A stretch of DNA of 21,655 nt. Origin: a virus. A program made the position numbers and the translations under genes. Of this stretch, positions 14,592-21,655 are shown piece after piece. Under the pieces are notes generated by a model. It did not search any database and was not told the DNA's origin. It worked only from the letters and a program-made list of their open reading frames with translations. The stretch is from positions 1-21,655 of IMG/VR virus record IMGVR_UViG_3300001533_001815; one strand, given 5' to 3'. Within the stretch, counting starts at the first letter, position 1. The number at the start of each line of letters is the position of its first letter.

Positions 14592-15429
14592 ATTGTGTAG
14601 TTATGGGTGTGGGTTAGAAGCAAATCATCAGTTGAAGAATGGAAAATTATGTTGTCACCCTTCTTCAAAATCTTGTCCAGAAATAATTAGAAAAAGCAGT
14701 GAAGGAAGAAAGGGTTTAAAAAGAACTAAAGAACAAATAAAAAATATATCTAAATCTCATTTTGGTCAAGAATCTTCTAAAAAAGGTTTAAAGTATGAAG
14801 AGATATATGGGAAAGAAAGAACGAAGAGAATCAAAAGAAAAATGAGATATAAAAAACTTTTAGATTTAGAAAAGATTAAAAAACGATATTCATTCTTTTC
14901 ACAAATAGAAGAAATGAGATATAATCCAGATAAACCAGGAGAAAAAGAAATTCAAGTTCATTGCAAAAATCATAATTGTCCAAATTCAAAAGAGAGAGGT
15001 GGTTGGTTTACACCAACTAGAGGTCAAATATTTGAAAGAATTAGAAATCTTGAAAAACCATCTGGAACAGAAGGAAGTTATTTCTATTGCTCAGAAAAAT
15101 GTAAAAATCAATGTCCTTTATTTAATTTAATAAATGATCCTTTTAGAGATACTGAAAAACCATATACTTGTAAAGAATATCAAGATTGGAGACAAAAAGT
15201 TTTAGAATCAGATTGTTATCAATGTCAATATTGTGGAGAAAAAGCTATTAATGCTCACCATGAAAAACCAGTGAAAACTCATCCACATTTAGCTTTAGAT
15301 CCTGATAATGGAATTTCATGTTGTAAAGAATGTCATTATAAATATGGACATAAAACTGGTACTGAATGTAGTACTGGAAATTTATCAAAGAAAGTTCAAC
15401 AAGGTTGTATTTTAGGAGGTCAAGGATAA
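14584..15429 (+). CDS. HNH homing endonuclease, full length
   Basis: 281 residues. In order: an N-terminal zinc-finger-like segment (CSYGCG...CCHPSSKSC), a NUMOD3-like segment (EGRKGLKRTKEQIKNISKSH), a middle Cys-rich module (HCKNHNC, YFYCSEKCKNQC), and the C-terminal HNH core (CQYCGE, NAHHEKP, CKECHYKYGH, GTECSTGNL). The core cuts or nicks DNA at a recognition site; the N-terminal parts contact DNA. It begins inside the HAD gene and its TAA shares a base with the ATG of the tail tube gene. A paralogue ends at 185. Location within an essential tail unit fits homing into conserved structural DNA. Confidence 0.9.
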   Translation: MIKLCSYGCGLEANHQLKNGKLCCHPSSKSCPEIIRKSSEGRKGLKRTKEQIKNISKSHFGQESSKKGLKYEEIYGKERTKRIKRKMRYKKLLDLEKIKKRYSFFSQIEEMRYNPDKPGEKEIQVHCKNHNCPNSKERGGWFTPTRGQIFERIRNLEKPSGTEGSYFYCSEKCKNQCPLFNLINDPFRDTEKPYTCKEYQDWRQKVLESDCYQCQYCGEKAINAHHEKPVKTHPHLALDPDNGISCCKECHYKYGHKTGTECSTGNLSKKVQQGCILGGQG

Positions 15430-16151
15430 TGGCTATAAAAAATTCATTTGTAAATGTGCCAAATAATCGACTAACAAGAAATTTTGGTGGAACAGTTGCT
15501 GGAGTTGCTGATCCATATGTTACTGGTTATCATTTTGTACATTTTTCAAAAATACCCAGTAATTTACCGCTTTATGCATCATTACCTGATGTAGGTACTA
15601 TTCAAAATCTTTTAGCTGGTGCATGTCTTTCAGTTACTCCACCAGGTGGAACATTAAATAAAGTCGAATTTACTGGACTCGGTGGAATTAAATGGGCAGT
15701 CCCAGCAAATATTGATTACGGCAATTCTGTTTCTGTTAAGTTTCTAGAATTTAATGGAACTCCAATTCTAAATATTATGCATGGTTGGATAAAAATGATT
15801 AGAGATTATAGAACTGGAACAAGTAATCTTATAGATACTGAACAGTTAGGTGGTTATTCAAAATCCACATATGCCTGTTTAATGTATTATTGGACTACAG
15901 CTCCTGATGCTAAGACAGTGGAATACTATGCATGTTATGATGGAGTTTTTCCAACTAAAGATCCACAAGATTTATTTACTAGTGATGTAGAAACAGTTGG
16001 GCGTCTAGATGCAGAAATCGAGTTTCATGTTGACTATATTTGGCATGAAGATTGGGTAAAAACAAAATGTCAGTCATTTGCTGATAATGTTTATGCAATT
16101 AAAGCAAATGTTATTGAACAATATGGAGATAGAGTTAACTCTGCTACATAA
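15429..16151 (+). CDS. Tail tube protein (probable)
   Basis: 240 residues from ATG 15429, chosen because AGGAGG (15415-15420) lies upstream and the ATG overlaps the HNH stop (TAATG). The protein is beta-rich. It contains IKWAVPANIDYGNSVSVKFL, then a segment FNGTPILNIMHGWIKMIRDY that resembles the tube fold of T4 gp19-type proteins (strand-turn-helix with HxWxxMIRD), then AEIEFHVDYIW. It would form the hexameric inner tube through which DNA passes. The sheath at 7762 supports this. Identification is by resemblance and context, not by a diagnostic motif. Confidence 0.75.
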   Translation: MAIKNSFVNVPNNRLTRNFGGTVAGVADPYVTGYHFVHFSKIPSNLPLYASLPDVGTIQNLLAGACLSVTPPGGTLNKVEFTGLGGIKWAVPANIDYGNSVSVKFLEFNGTPILNIMHGWIKMIRDYRTGTSNLIDTEQLGGYSKSTYACLMYYWTTAPDAKTVEYYACYDGVFPTKDPQDLFTSDVETVGRLDAEIEFHVDYIWHEDWVKTKCQSFADNVYAIKANVIEQYGDRVNSAT

Positions 16152-16177
16152 TATTATTACTAAAGAGGATCTAAGAG

Positions 16178-16909
16178 ATGAGTAAAATATTTCTGAAAGA
16201 ATTTACATATCAATATATTCTTTTACATGATAATTTAACAAAAGATGAAAAGTTACAAATAGGTAAGTTTGTTAAGGAAGCTTCTGAAGAACAAATTATG
16301 GCATTATTATTGTCAGGAAAATGTAAACCAAAATTACAAGAAAAAGAAGAGAAATTTGTTAAAAAATTATTTGAAGCTTCAGATATGTCCCAAATATTAA
16401 CTAAAGGTGGTGAATTTATAGGAAAGGCAAGTAAAGTTGGAGTTACAGGGCAGACATCTTCAACTGGTTGGGTAAAGAAACTAGCTAGTATGTGGGCAAA
16501 TTATAGAGTTGAACCAGCTAAATCTATAGGTTTTGGAGATTTTAAAGTTTCTACTCATGCTGATTATAGCGCATGGAAGACTGCATATGATCAAGCTACA
16601 ACTGCTATAAAACATGGCGCTCCAGTTGCTGCTCTTGTAATGGCTGCTTTAGTTTCTTTAGTTGCTACTAAATTATATAAGTCTTATATTAGTAAAGCTG
16701 CTAGAGCATGTAAGGGGCAAGCCTCGTCTGAGTTAAAGAAAGCATGTATGAGAAAATATGCAATTAATGGACTTGAGATGAAAGTTCGAGCACTACAAAA
16801 TGGAATAAAAGCTTGTGACTCAGCTAAAAATCCGGGTAAGTGTAGAGATTCAGTTAATTCAAAAATTGCGAAAGCAAAAGCTAAATTAAACAAAGCACAA
16901 TCTAAATAA
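16178..16909 (+). CDS. Unknown tail-module protein with one hydrophobic segment
   Basis: 243 residues. Residues 148-166 (APVAALVMAALVSLVATKL) could cross a membrane once. After it comes a highly basic, Ala/Lys-rich tail with two Cys pairs: ACKG...KKAC (178, 190) and ACDSAKNPGKC (213, 222). The N-terminal 70 residues are helical and charged. No family is recognised. Between tail tube and assembly chaperone it may be a virion protein that acts at the host membrane during injection, but this is inference. The binding site is AGAGGA. Confidence 0.75.
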   Translation: MSKIFLKEFTYQYILLHDNLTKDEKLQIGKFVKEASEEQIMALLLSGKCKPKLQEKEEKFVKKLFEASDMSQILTKGGEFIGKASKVGVTGQTSSTGWVKKLASMWANYRVEPAKSIGFGDFKVSTHADYSAWKTAYDQATTAIKHGAPVAALVMAALVSLVATKLYKSYISKAARACKGQASSELKKACMRKYAINGLEMKVRALQNGIKACDSAKNPGKCRDSVNSKIAKAKAKLNKAQSK

Positions 16910-16936
16910 AAACGAAAAGAAAGGAGATAGACACAA

Positions 16937-17719
16937 ATGTTTAAAGGATTTGATATAAAATATCCCGAATATGAAGTGATCACACCGCAGACAAATTTGT
17001 CATATAATATTCGTTCGCTGAATGTTCAGGAAGAAGAAAGATTAAAAGGAAGTTTGTTATCACAAATTAAAATTAATGAGCATCTTAATAAATGTATTTA
17101 TGAGGCTCTAACAAAAAAACCAGAAATTATAACAAGTTATGATGTATTTTTAAGGAATACAACATTAAAAGATCGCGATGCTCTTCTATATGGTTTATAT
17201 CATATTACTTATGAAGAAATTAGAAATTATGATGTTTTTTGTATGTCATGTAGAAAGCAATATCCAGTTACAGTTCAGGCATCATCCACGTTCAGTATGA
17301 AACCATATCCTGGAGATGATATTCTCAAAAAAGAAGTCCATGAAACCCTACCAATCTCGAAAAATGTTACAGCTTTTTTCAAACAACCAACACTATTTGA
17401 TGAGATGTTACATTTTCAAAGTGGTGGAGCTAGATCAGATAATATGGATCTTTTAATGGAGACACTAATCATTACAAAATTTCAGTATCAACCCGATGAA
17501 GCAGATACAGAAATATATTCAGACCGAGAAGATATAATGGATGGTTACAAGTCTTTACCTGCAAAAGATAAAAGAGCAATTTATAAAAGATTTAGAGAAG
17601 AGTTTGGACAATATGGAATCTCATTAAAGATGCTTAGTACTTGTATTCATTGTGGTAAAACTGATGAAATTGATATTGATTTAGTGGACAACTTTTTTCG
17701 TATGGTGCACTCAATCTAA
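16937..17719 (+). CDS. Tail/baseplate assembly chaperone, zero-frame product
   Basis: 260 residues. Resembles the assembly proteins of T4-like and large phages related to baseplate hub gp26/gp51. It carries two Cys pairs that could bind zinc, CMSC (102, 105) and CIHC (236, 239). The N-terminal residues 15-95 are helical. The last codons read DNFFRMVHSI then stop. A second open frame begins under these codons and runs 66 codons further (17700-17900), so a fraction of product is probably extended by a frameshift at residue 254. The binding site is GGAG. Followed, through the extension, by the mini-gene and gp25-like gene. Confidence 0.75.
   Translation: MFKGFDIKYPEYEVITPQTNLSYNIRSLNVQEEERLKGSLLSQIKINEHLNKCIYEALTKKPEIITSYDVFLRNTTLKDRDALLYGLYHITYEEIRNYDVFCMSCRKQYPVTVQASSTFSMKPYPGDDILKKEVHETLPISKNVTAFFKQPTLFDEMLHFQSGGARSDNMDLLMETLIITKFQYQPDEADTEIYSDREDIMDGYKSLPAKDKRAIYKRFREEFGQYGISLKMLSTCIHCGKTDEIDIDLVDNFFRMVHSI
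17685..17719 (+). other. Probable programmed +1 frameshift site (TTT TTT C)
   Basis: The +1 frame opens only after TAG 17682-17684, and the zero frame stops at 17717-17719, so any shift must occur in these 35 bases. The window holds AAC TTT TTT CGT (17690-17701). The tRNA-Phe on the second TTT can re-pair one base downstream on TTC, after which GTA TGG TGC is read. A shift of minus two on the six T residues would give the same frame. Tail-assembly chaperones of many phages use a frameshift at this stage. Confidence 0.65.
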
Positions 17720-17900
17720 TTCAATTAATAAATATCGTGAAACTCTTGATAAAAATATTTACTCTTGTATGGAAATGAGTAAGCAATCATACTCTGATGT
17801 TACTAAAATGCCTGTCAAGAAGTTCTACGATTACCTTAAGTGGAAGAGTGACCTCGAAGAGGAAAAACGAAAAATGATTCTTGAGGAGGTCGGAAAATAA
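17700..17900 (+). CDS. Frameshift extension of the assembly chaperone
   Basis: 66 codons in the +1 frame, ending at TAA 17898-17900, with no start codon and no ribosome binding site at the beginning. It ends in a pattern typical of extended phage assembly chaperones: a short MPVKKFYDYL helix, then a strongly charged helix (KSDLEEEKRKMILEEVG). Joined after residue 254 of the first frame it gives a product of about 320 residues. The extension leaves no gap between the first frame and the mini-gene at 17900, further support that it is translated. Confidence 0.7.
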   Translation, partial: VWCTQSNSINKYRETLDKNIYSCMEMSKQSYSDVTKMPVKKFYDYLKWKSDLEEEKRKMILEEVGK

Positions 17901-17968
17901 TGAGTGCAATTTCAAAATATTTAAATGAGTTATATTTATATTGTGTATTTGAGGGAGTATCAGGGTAA
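17900..17968 (+). CDS. 22-residue mini-protein between chaperone and gp25-like gene
   Basis: ATG 17900 overlaps the TAA of the frameshift extension (TAATG), and its own TAA (17966-17968) overlaps the ATG of the next gene in the same way. A strong site GAGGAGG lies about 11 bases upstream of the start. The peptide (MSAISKYLNE start, LYLYCVFEG middle) is hydrophobic and aromatic. It may be a real micro-protein, or may only keep ribosomes coupled to the gp25-like gene. It is too short to compare with families. Confidence 0.5.
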   Translation: MSAISKYLNELYLYCVFEGVSG

Positions 17969-18417
17969 TGGCAAATTTATTAAATAGATTTAGAGAGCAA
18001 GTTGTTGGTTCAGACGCTATTATTTATGACTATCTACCAAAAATTACTTCTAGCGGAGATTTTAAAAGAATAAAAGAAATTGATGTTATTATAAACTCAT
18101 GGAATAATATTTTACTAACTCCAAGAAGAACTTATTTACATGATCCTGAGTATGGTAGTGATTTATATCTAATGGTTTTTGATCCAGTTGATGATTCTAC
18201 TGTTGAGAGAATTAAAGATGAGATACAACAAAGATTAGCTTATTATGATAATCGAGCAACAATTAATGACGTTACTGTTTCATTGATGTCAAATGGAAAA
18301 GGTTTTACAGTGGATATTTTAGTAGAATATGAAGGAGAAGAAGCTTCATTAACTGTTAAATTTGATGATAGTACTATATTAGGTCAAGAAGGAAACCAAT
18401 CATTATTGACAGCATAA
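17968..18417 (+). CDS. Baseplate wedge protein, gp25/GPW family
   Basis: 149 residues, the usual length for the family. The signature around residues 48-75 is present: NNILLTPRRTYLHDPEYGSD then LYLMVFDPVDDSTV, corresponding to the iL.TprGer...p.fGs.l....f.p.d family pattern. A helix (ERIKDEIQQRLAYYDNRA) and strands (VTVSLMSNGKGFTVDILVEY) follow. In T4 gp25 joins the baseplate wedge to the start of sheath polymerisation, and related proteins act in other contractile injection machines. GAGGGAG precedes the ATG. A base J/gp6-like protein 0.7 kb downstream is its normal partner. Confidence 0.9.
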   Translation: MANLLNRFREQVVGSDAIIYDYLPKITSSGDFKRIKEIDVIINSWNNILLTPRRTYLHDPEYGSDLYLMVFDPVDDSTVERIKDEIQQRLAYYDNRATINDVTVSLMSNGKGFTVDILVEYEGEEASLTVKFDDSTILGQEGNQSLLTA

Positions 18418-18426
18418 GGAATTTAA

Positions 18427-19101
18427 ATGAGTACACAAAAATTTCAACGTATTTATGATTATATTCATGAATATCAACATTTAATATATGATTTTTATAG
18501 TAAAGATGTAGTTGCTTTCCTTACAACTTTTTACCATATTGATGTAGCCAGTACTATTTGGGAAGATGAAAAAATATTTGCTGGCTCATATGATCGAGTT
18601 GGTGAATATTCAGGTGTTAAATGGAATAAAATACTTTTACTTCCAGTTTATTATATTGAAGAAATTAGTACTTCTTTTGATGCACAAGACGTTGGTTATG
18701 TTAAAGAAAATGACTCAACATTAGTTATTCCAAGTTCATATGGATTTACGCCATTACCAAATGATAAAATAAAATTTGAACAAGCATACTTAAGACCAAC
18801 AAACGATGTGTATCCAGTTTTCAATGTTGGTGGAGTTGAAAAATCAGTTAATGCTGATAGACTTTTTTGGAAAATGAAAGTACATATTGAACAAAGCGTT
18901 ACTCTTACGCAATTAGAGCAACAAATAACAGAAACATATACCTTTTTTGAGTATGATAAAAAAATTCATACTATTCCAGATGCACAATTTTTAACTAAAC
19001 TTTTAGCAAAGAATGAAGATATAAGAGAAATAACTAAAAATAATTTATATGATTCACGGAGCGGTTATTATTTTGTAAATAATATTGTTGCTCCTTGTTA
19101 A
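18427..19101 (+). CDS. Unknown baseplate-region protein
   Basis: 224 residues, no Cys except the last residue (VAPC), no membrane segment. Aromatic N-terminus (FQRIYDYIHEYQHLIYDFYS), then alternating strands (WNKILLLPVYYIEEIS, DKIKFEQAYLRP) and a C-terminal helical part. I do not recognise the family, but its place between gp25-like and J/gp6-like genes makes a baseplate wedge component likely. TAAGGA before the ATG includes the stop of the gp25-like gene, so they are coupled. Confidence 0.75.
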   Translation: MSTQKFQRIYDYIHEYQHLIYDFYSKDVVAFLTTFYHIDVASTIWEDEKIFAGSYDRVGEYSGVKWNKILLLPVYYIEEISTSFDAQDVGYVKENDSTLVIPSSYGFTPLPNDKIKFEQAYLRPTNDVYPVFNVGGVEKSVNADRLFWKMKVHIEQSVTLTQLEQQITETYTFFEYDKKIHTIPDAQFLTKLLAKNEDIREITKNNLYDSRSGYYFVNNIVAPC

Positions 19102-19114
19102 GCGGAGAATAAAA

Positions 19115-21574
19115 ATGTCAGATGATACTGTTTCATATCAAGTTTATAAATCTCGTGACCAAATAAGAGATCAGATTATCACTCTACTTAAACAGTATAT
19201 GGAATTAGAAAATGTTGATCTTACAAAGTCCTCATTTTTATCATTTTTAGTTGAAGTTCTTTCAACGAATACTAGCAATTTGTTGTTTTATCAAATTTCT
19301 GCTTATAGGGAATTCTTTTTAACTCAAGCTCAACTTCCATCATCTATTTATAATTTGGCAGCATTTCTTGGTTATAATGCACAGAAAGCAACTTCAGCGG
19401 AAGTTAATATACTTTTTACAGTCCCATTAACATTTCAAGATCCTACTGTAACATTTACAATTGGAGAAAACTGGTCTATTACGGCAGAAGGTGGAATTAA
19501 TTTTAATACGTACTATACTACAACTATAACAATAATAAATAATTCACAAGTATCAATTGTTGTTAGAGAAGGGAATAGAACTTATAATCTTCCTGTAACT
19601 ATTGAGTCCAATCAATTTCTTTTTGTTATGCCTTTTAGACAAACTTCTTCATCTCAACAAGAATTTCAAGTGTCTGAAGATCTTCAACAATATCAATTTG
19701 TTTCTTTAGATGTACCTTTTTATGGTCAGATCTCATCACAAATAGTAGAGGTAAGACCAGTAGGGTCAACATCTTGGCAACTTTACACAGAAATTGCTAG
19801 TTTGTTTTTAATGGATAAAACAACAAAAGGATATGTTTCAAGACGAACTGATACAGGTCTAAGTTTACAATTTGGAAATGGTTTAATTGGATATCAACCA
19901 GAAGCTGGTTCTACAGTAAGAGTTACTTTACAACTTACCGATGGAGCAGTTGGAAATGTAATTGCTGGTTCAATCAACTCAGGTGAAAGAATTTATAATA
20001 CAACTCTTTCTGGAATAACACAAATAGTAAATTATACTATTACTAATCCGTCTCCAGCATTTGGAGGTGAAGATGAAGAATCATTAGAACTAATTAGACA
20101 AAATGCAATTACTAATTTGACAGCGTTAAAAAGGTTAGTAAGTGAAAATGATTATATAAATACAAATGTTATTATTGATAACTCACCAATTGGTCAGAAT
20201 TCTCTTCCTGTATTAAAACGATCTGATATTAAAGTAAATGAAATTTCTCTATTTTCAATTATATTATTTGCGTCAGATTTAGTTCCGACGAGAAATGTAT
20301 ATGAGACATTTACTGATACTTTCATTCCACGTCAAACAGTAATTACTAAAGATTCTATTGACTATTATACAGTTTTTGATATGGAGATAGATATTTTAAA
20401 TTCGATTGCTGAATATATGTATATTTTATTTAAGATTGAAAATATTCCTACATTAGTTACAAGTTATGGTTCAGATTATGACCTATATATTGATCTTTTA
20501 ACTGTTACAAGATCTGGTTTACAAGCTACATATAAATTAGATTATAAATCTACTGAATCTGATTCAATATCAACAGAATGTAAAATGACAATTTCTGAAA
20601 CTGGTTCTTCTTATAATATGACTAATGATGGTACATCTTATGTTTTAGTTTTTCCTAATAATAATGTAATTCCAGAAGGAAATTTGACATATTTCTTCAC
20701 TATAACACATCCAGTAGAAGGATCAATTGCTCAATACTCATCACAATTTATTTTCAGATTACCTCTAGATGACTTTGAAATGTCTAATGTAGTAGCTCAT
20801 GATTCAACTTCATATACTGTATATGATATTCCTGTTGTTCGTAAGAGTTATTATGACAGTATTGTTCAGAAAGATTTTGAAAGTCAAATTTTACAGTCTA
20901 TGCTTACAACAATGACATTTAAAGATTATAGAATGCTAACAGATTTTGTAAATTTTAAATTTGCAAATACAACAGGTAAACTTGAAAATATGCAACTAAA
21001 CGAAGTAGATTTATTACCTGTTATAGATCTGTTATGTGACCCTCCTACATATGGAATAGTAGGCGATAGATATATTGTTTGTAAAGGAATGGATAGTTGG
21101 GAAAATCAACAAAATAATATTGCTACTTTAATAGATGCAACATCTATGACATGGGTATTTACTGAACCTAAAACTGAACAGATGGTATATGTTACTAATA
21201 AAGGTTTAAAATATTTATATTCAGATATTGGTTGGATTGTTCCATCATATAATATACCATTAGAAATAGAAATTGATGTTTTTACTTCAGAATCATATTC
21301 CGGAACTTTGGGGGACTTAACACAGGAAATTCGAGAAACACTTGTTGAATCGTTTACTAGTAGATTTGGAATTAATGCAAATATTTATCGTTCAGAAATT
21401 ATTGATATAGTTCAAGGAATAAGCGGCGTTGAACATTGTAGATTAGTAAAACCCGAGTCAAGTATATTTTTTAATTTTAATAATGTAAATGATTTTACAC
21501 AAGAAGAATTACTACAATATGGTCCTGAGTATATTTATTTTACTGAGGATTCGATTTCTATAAGGATTTTCTAA
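19115..21574 (+). CDS. Baseplate wedge protein, baseplate J / gp6-like
   Basis: 819 residues from ATG 19115 (GGAG 7 bases upstream); an upstream in-frame start would lie within the previous gene. The N-terminal region (LLFYQISAYREFFLTQAQLP, IYNLAAFLGYN) and the later FGNGLIGYQPEAGSTVRVTL plus GAVGNVIAGSI match the baseplate J pattern (gDG.rG..P.G..v.v.y..G..GNV), followed by the DEESLELIRQNAITNLTALK helix and SENDYI, also typical. The T4 counterpart gp6 forms the inner iris of the wedge. The middle (res ~390-600) is an extra beta-rich insert with unknown role. The C-terminus (ITSRFGINANIYRSEIID-like helix, GVEHCRLV) is conserved in the family. Confidence 0.88.
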   Translation: MSDDTVSYQVYKSRDQIRDQIITLLKQYMELENVDLTKSSFLSFLVEVLSTNTSNLLFYQISAYREFFLTQAQLPSSIYNLAAFLGYNAQKATSAEVNILFTVPLTFQDPTVTFTIGENWSITAEGGINFNTYYTTTITIINNSQVSIVVREGNRTYNLPVTIESNQFLFVMPFRQTSSSQQEFQVSEDLQQYQFVSLDVPFYGQISSQIVEVRPVGSTSWQLYTEIASLFLMDKTTKGYVSRRTDTGLSLQFGNGLIGYQPEAGSTVRVTLQLTDGAVGNVIAGSINSGERIYNTTLSGITQIVNYTITNPSPAFGGEDEESLELIRQNAITNLTALKRLVSENDYINTNVIIDNSPIGQNSLPVLKRSDIKVNEISLFSIILFASDLVPTRNVYETFTDTFIPRQTVITKDSIDYYTVFDMEIDILNSIAEYMYILFKIENIPTLVTSYGSDYDLYIDLLTVTRSGLQATYKLDYKSTESDSISTECKMTISETGSSYNMTNDGTSYVLVFPNNNVIPEGNLTYFFTITHPVEGSIAQYSSQFIFRLPLDDFEMSNVVAHDSTSYTVYDIPVVRKSYYDSIVQKDFESQILQSMLTTMTFKDYRMLTDFVNFKFANTTGKLENMQLNEVDLLPVIDLLCDPPTYGIVGDRYIVCKGMDSWENQQNNIATLIDATSMTWVFTEPKTEQMVYVTNKGLKYLYSDIGWIVPSYNIPLEIEIDVFTSESYSGTLGDLTQEIRETLVESFTSRFGINANIYRSEIIDIVQGISGVEHCRLVKPESSIFFNFNNVNDFTQEELLQYGPEYIYFTEDSISIRIF

Positions 21575-21577
21575 AAT

Positions 21578-21655
21578 ATGGATGAGTTATTTAAAAAGAT
21601 TACTATTGATTTAGCACCACTTAAAAGATATATTGTGGGTAAAGCAGCAATGGAA
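21578..21655 (+). CDS. Start of an unknown gene after baseplate J-like (3' end outside window)
   Basis: ATG 21578 lies 3 bases after the previous TAA; AAGGA (21562-21566) is the candidate binding site. The 26 visible codons read MDELFKKITIDLAPLKRYIV then GKAAME. Too short to identify; context predicts another baseplate protein. Confidence 0.6.
   Translation, partial: MDELFKKITIDLAPLKRYIVGKAAME

Noticed and set aside
16684-16983. 99-codon minus-strand frame
   Set aside because: Antisense to the end of the 243-residue gene and the start of the chaperone gene; no start signal.

Overview
The window is part of the genome of a large, AT-rich tailed phage with a contractile tail (myovirus morphology). 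The evidence is a recognisable tail sheath, a probable tail tube, a gp25/GPW-like baseplate wedge protein, a baseplate J/gp6-like protein and a two-frame tail-assembly chaperone. Genes are tightly packed, with stop/start overlaps and strong GGAGG-type ribosome binding sites. Between the tail genes sit blocks of unrecognised genes on the opposite strand, as is common in phages with large genomes. The host cannot be read from the sequence; I saw no tRNA gene, integrase or terminase. The standard bacterial code fits all genes.

Layout. 1-185: tail of an HNH endonuclease. 182-4350 (+): three distal-tail genes, namely an unrecognised protein, a large tail/baseplate protein ending in carbohydrate-binding-like modules, and an RCC1-type beta-propeller protein. 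4351-4581: gap with a GC-rich structured element that also looks like the minus-strand terminator. 5745-4582 (-): three small unknown genes, two with Cys pairs. 5746-5919: divergent control region. 5920-9717 (+): a zinc-ribbon protein with its own terminator, a virion protein, and the tail sheath. 13925-9750 (-): a seven-part accessory block: radical SAM enzyme, NSSSS-motif protein, unknown protein, CxxCxxCC protein, two copies of a Cys-headed repeat protein, and a broken third copy. 14070-21655 (+): HAD phosphatase-like gene, full-length HNH endonuclease, tail tube, membrane-segment protein, tail-assembly chaperone with a frameshift extension, a 22-codon mini-gene, gp25-like, an unknown baseplate-region protein, baseplate J/gp6-like, and the start of one more gene.

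How it works together. The plus-strand genes build the tail tube, sheath, baseplate and receptor-contact parts. Two plus-strand units share an exactly repeated 22-base element ending in TATAAAT, like a T4-type late promoter, and a diverged copy precedes a third unit. The two minus-strand blocks share a different AT-rich element just upstream. Sheath and tube genes are usually neighbours; here about 5.7 kb of accessory DNA lies between them, ending in an HNH gene that overlaps the tube start. A second HNH paralogue sits in the same kind of position at the left edge.

The best candidates for something undescribed are: the radical SAM / NSSSS-protein operon; the GC-rich RNA element at 4463-4544; a beta-sandwich domain apparently divided between two adjacent genes at 3208/3223; and the chaperone's probable +1 frameshift.
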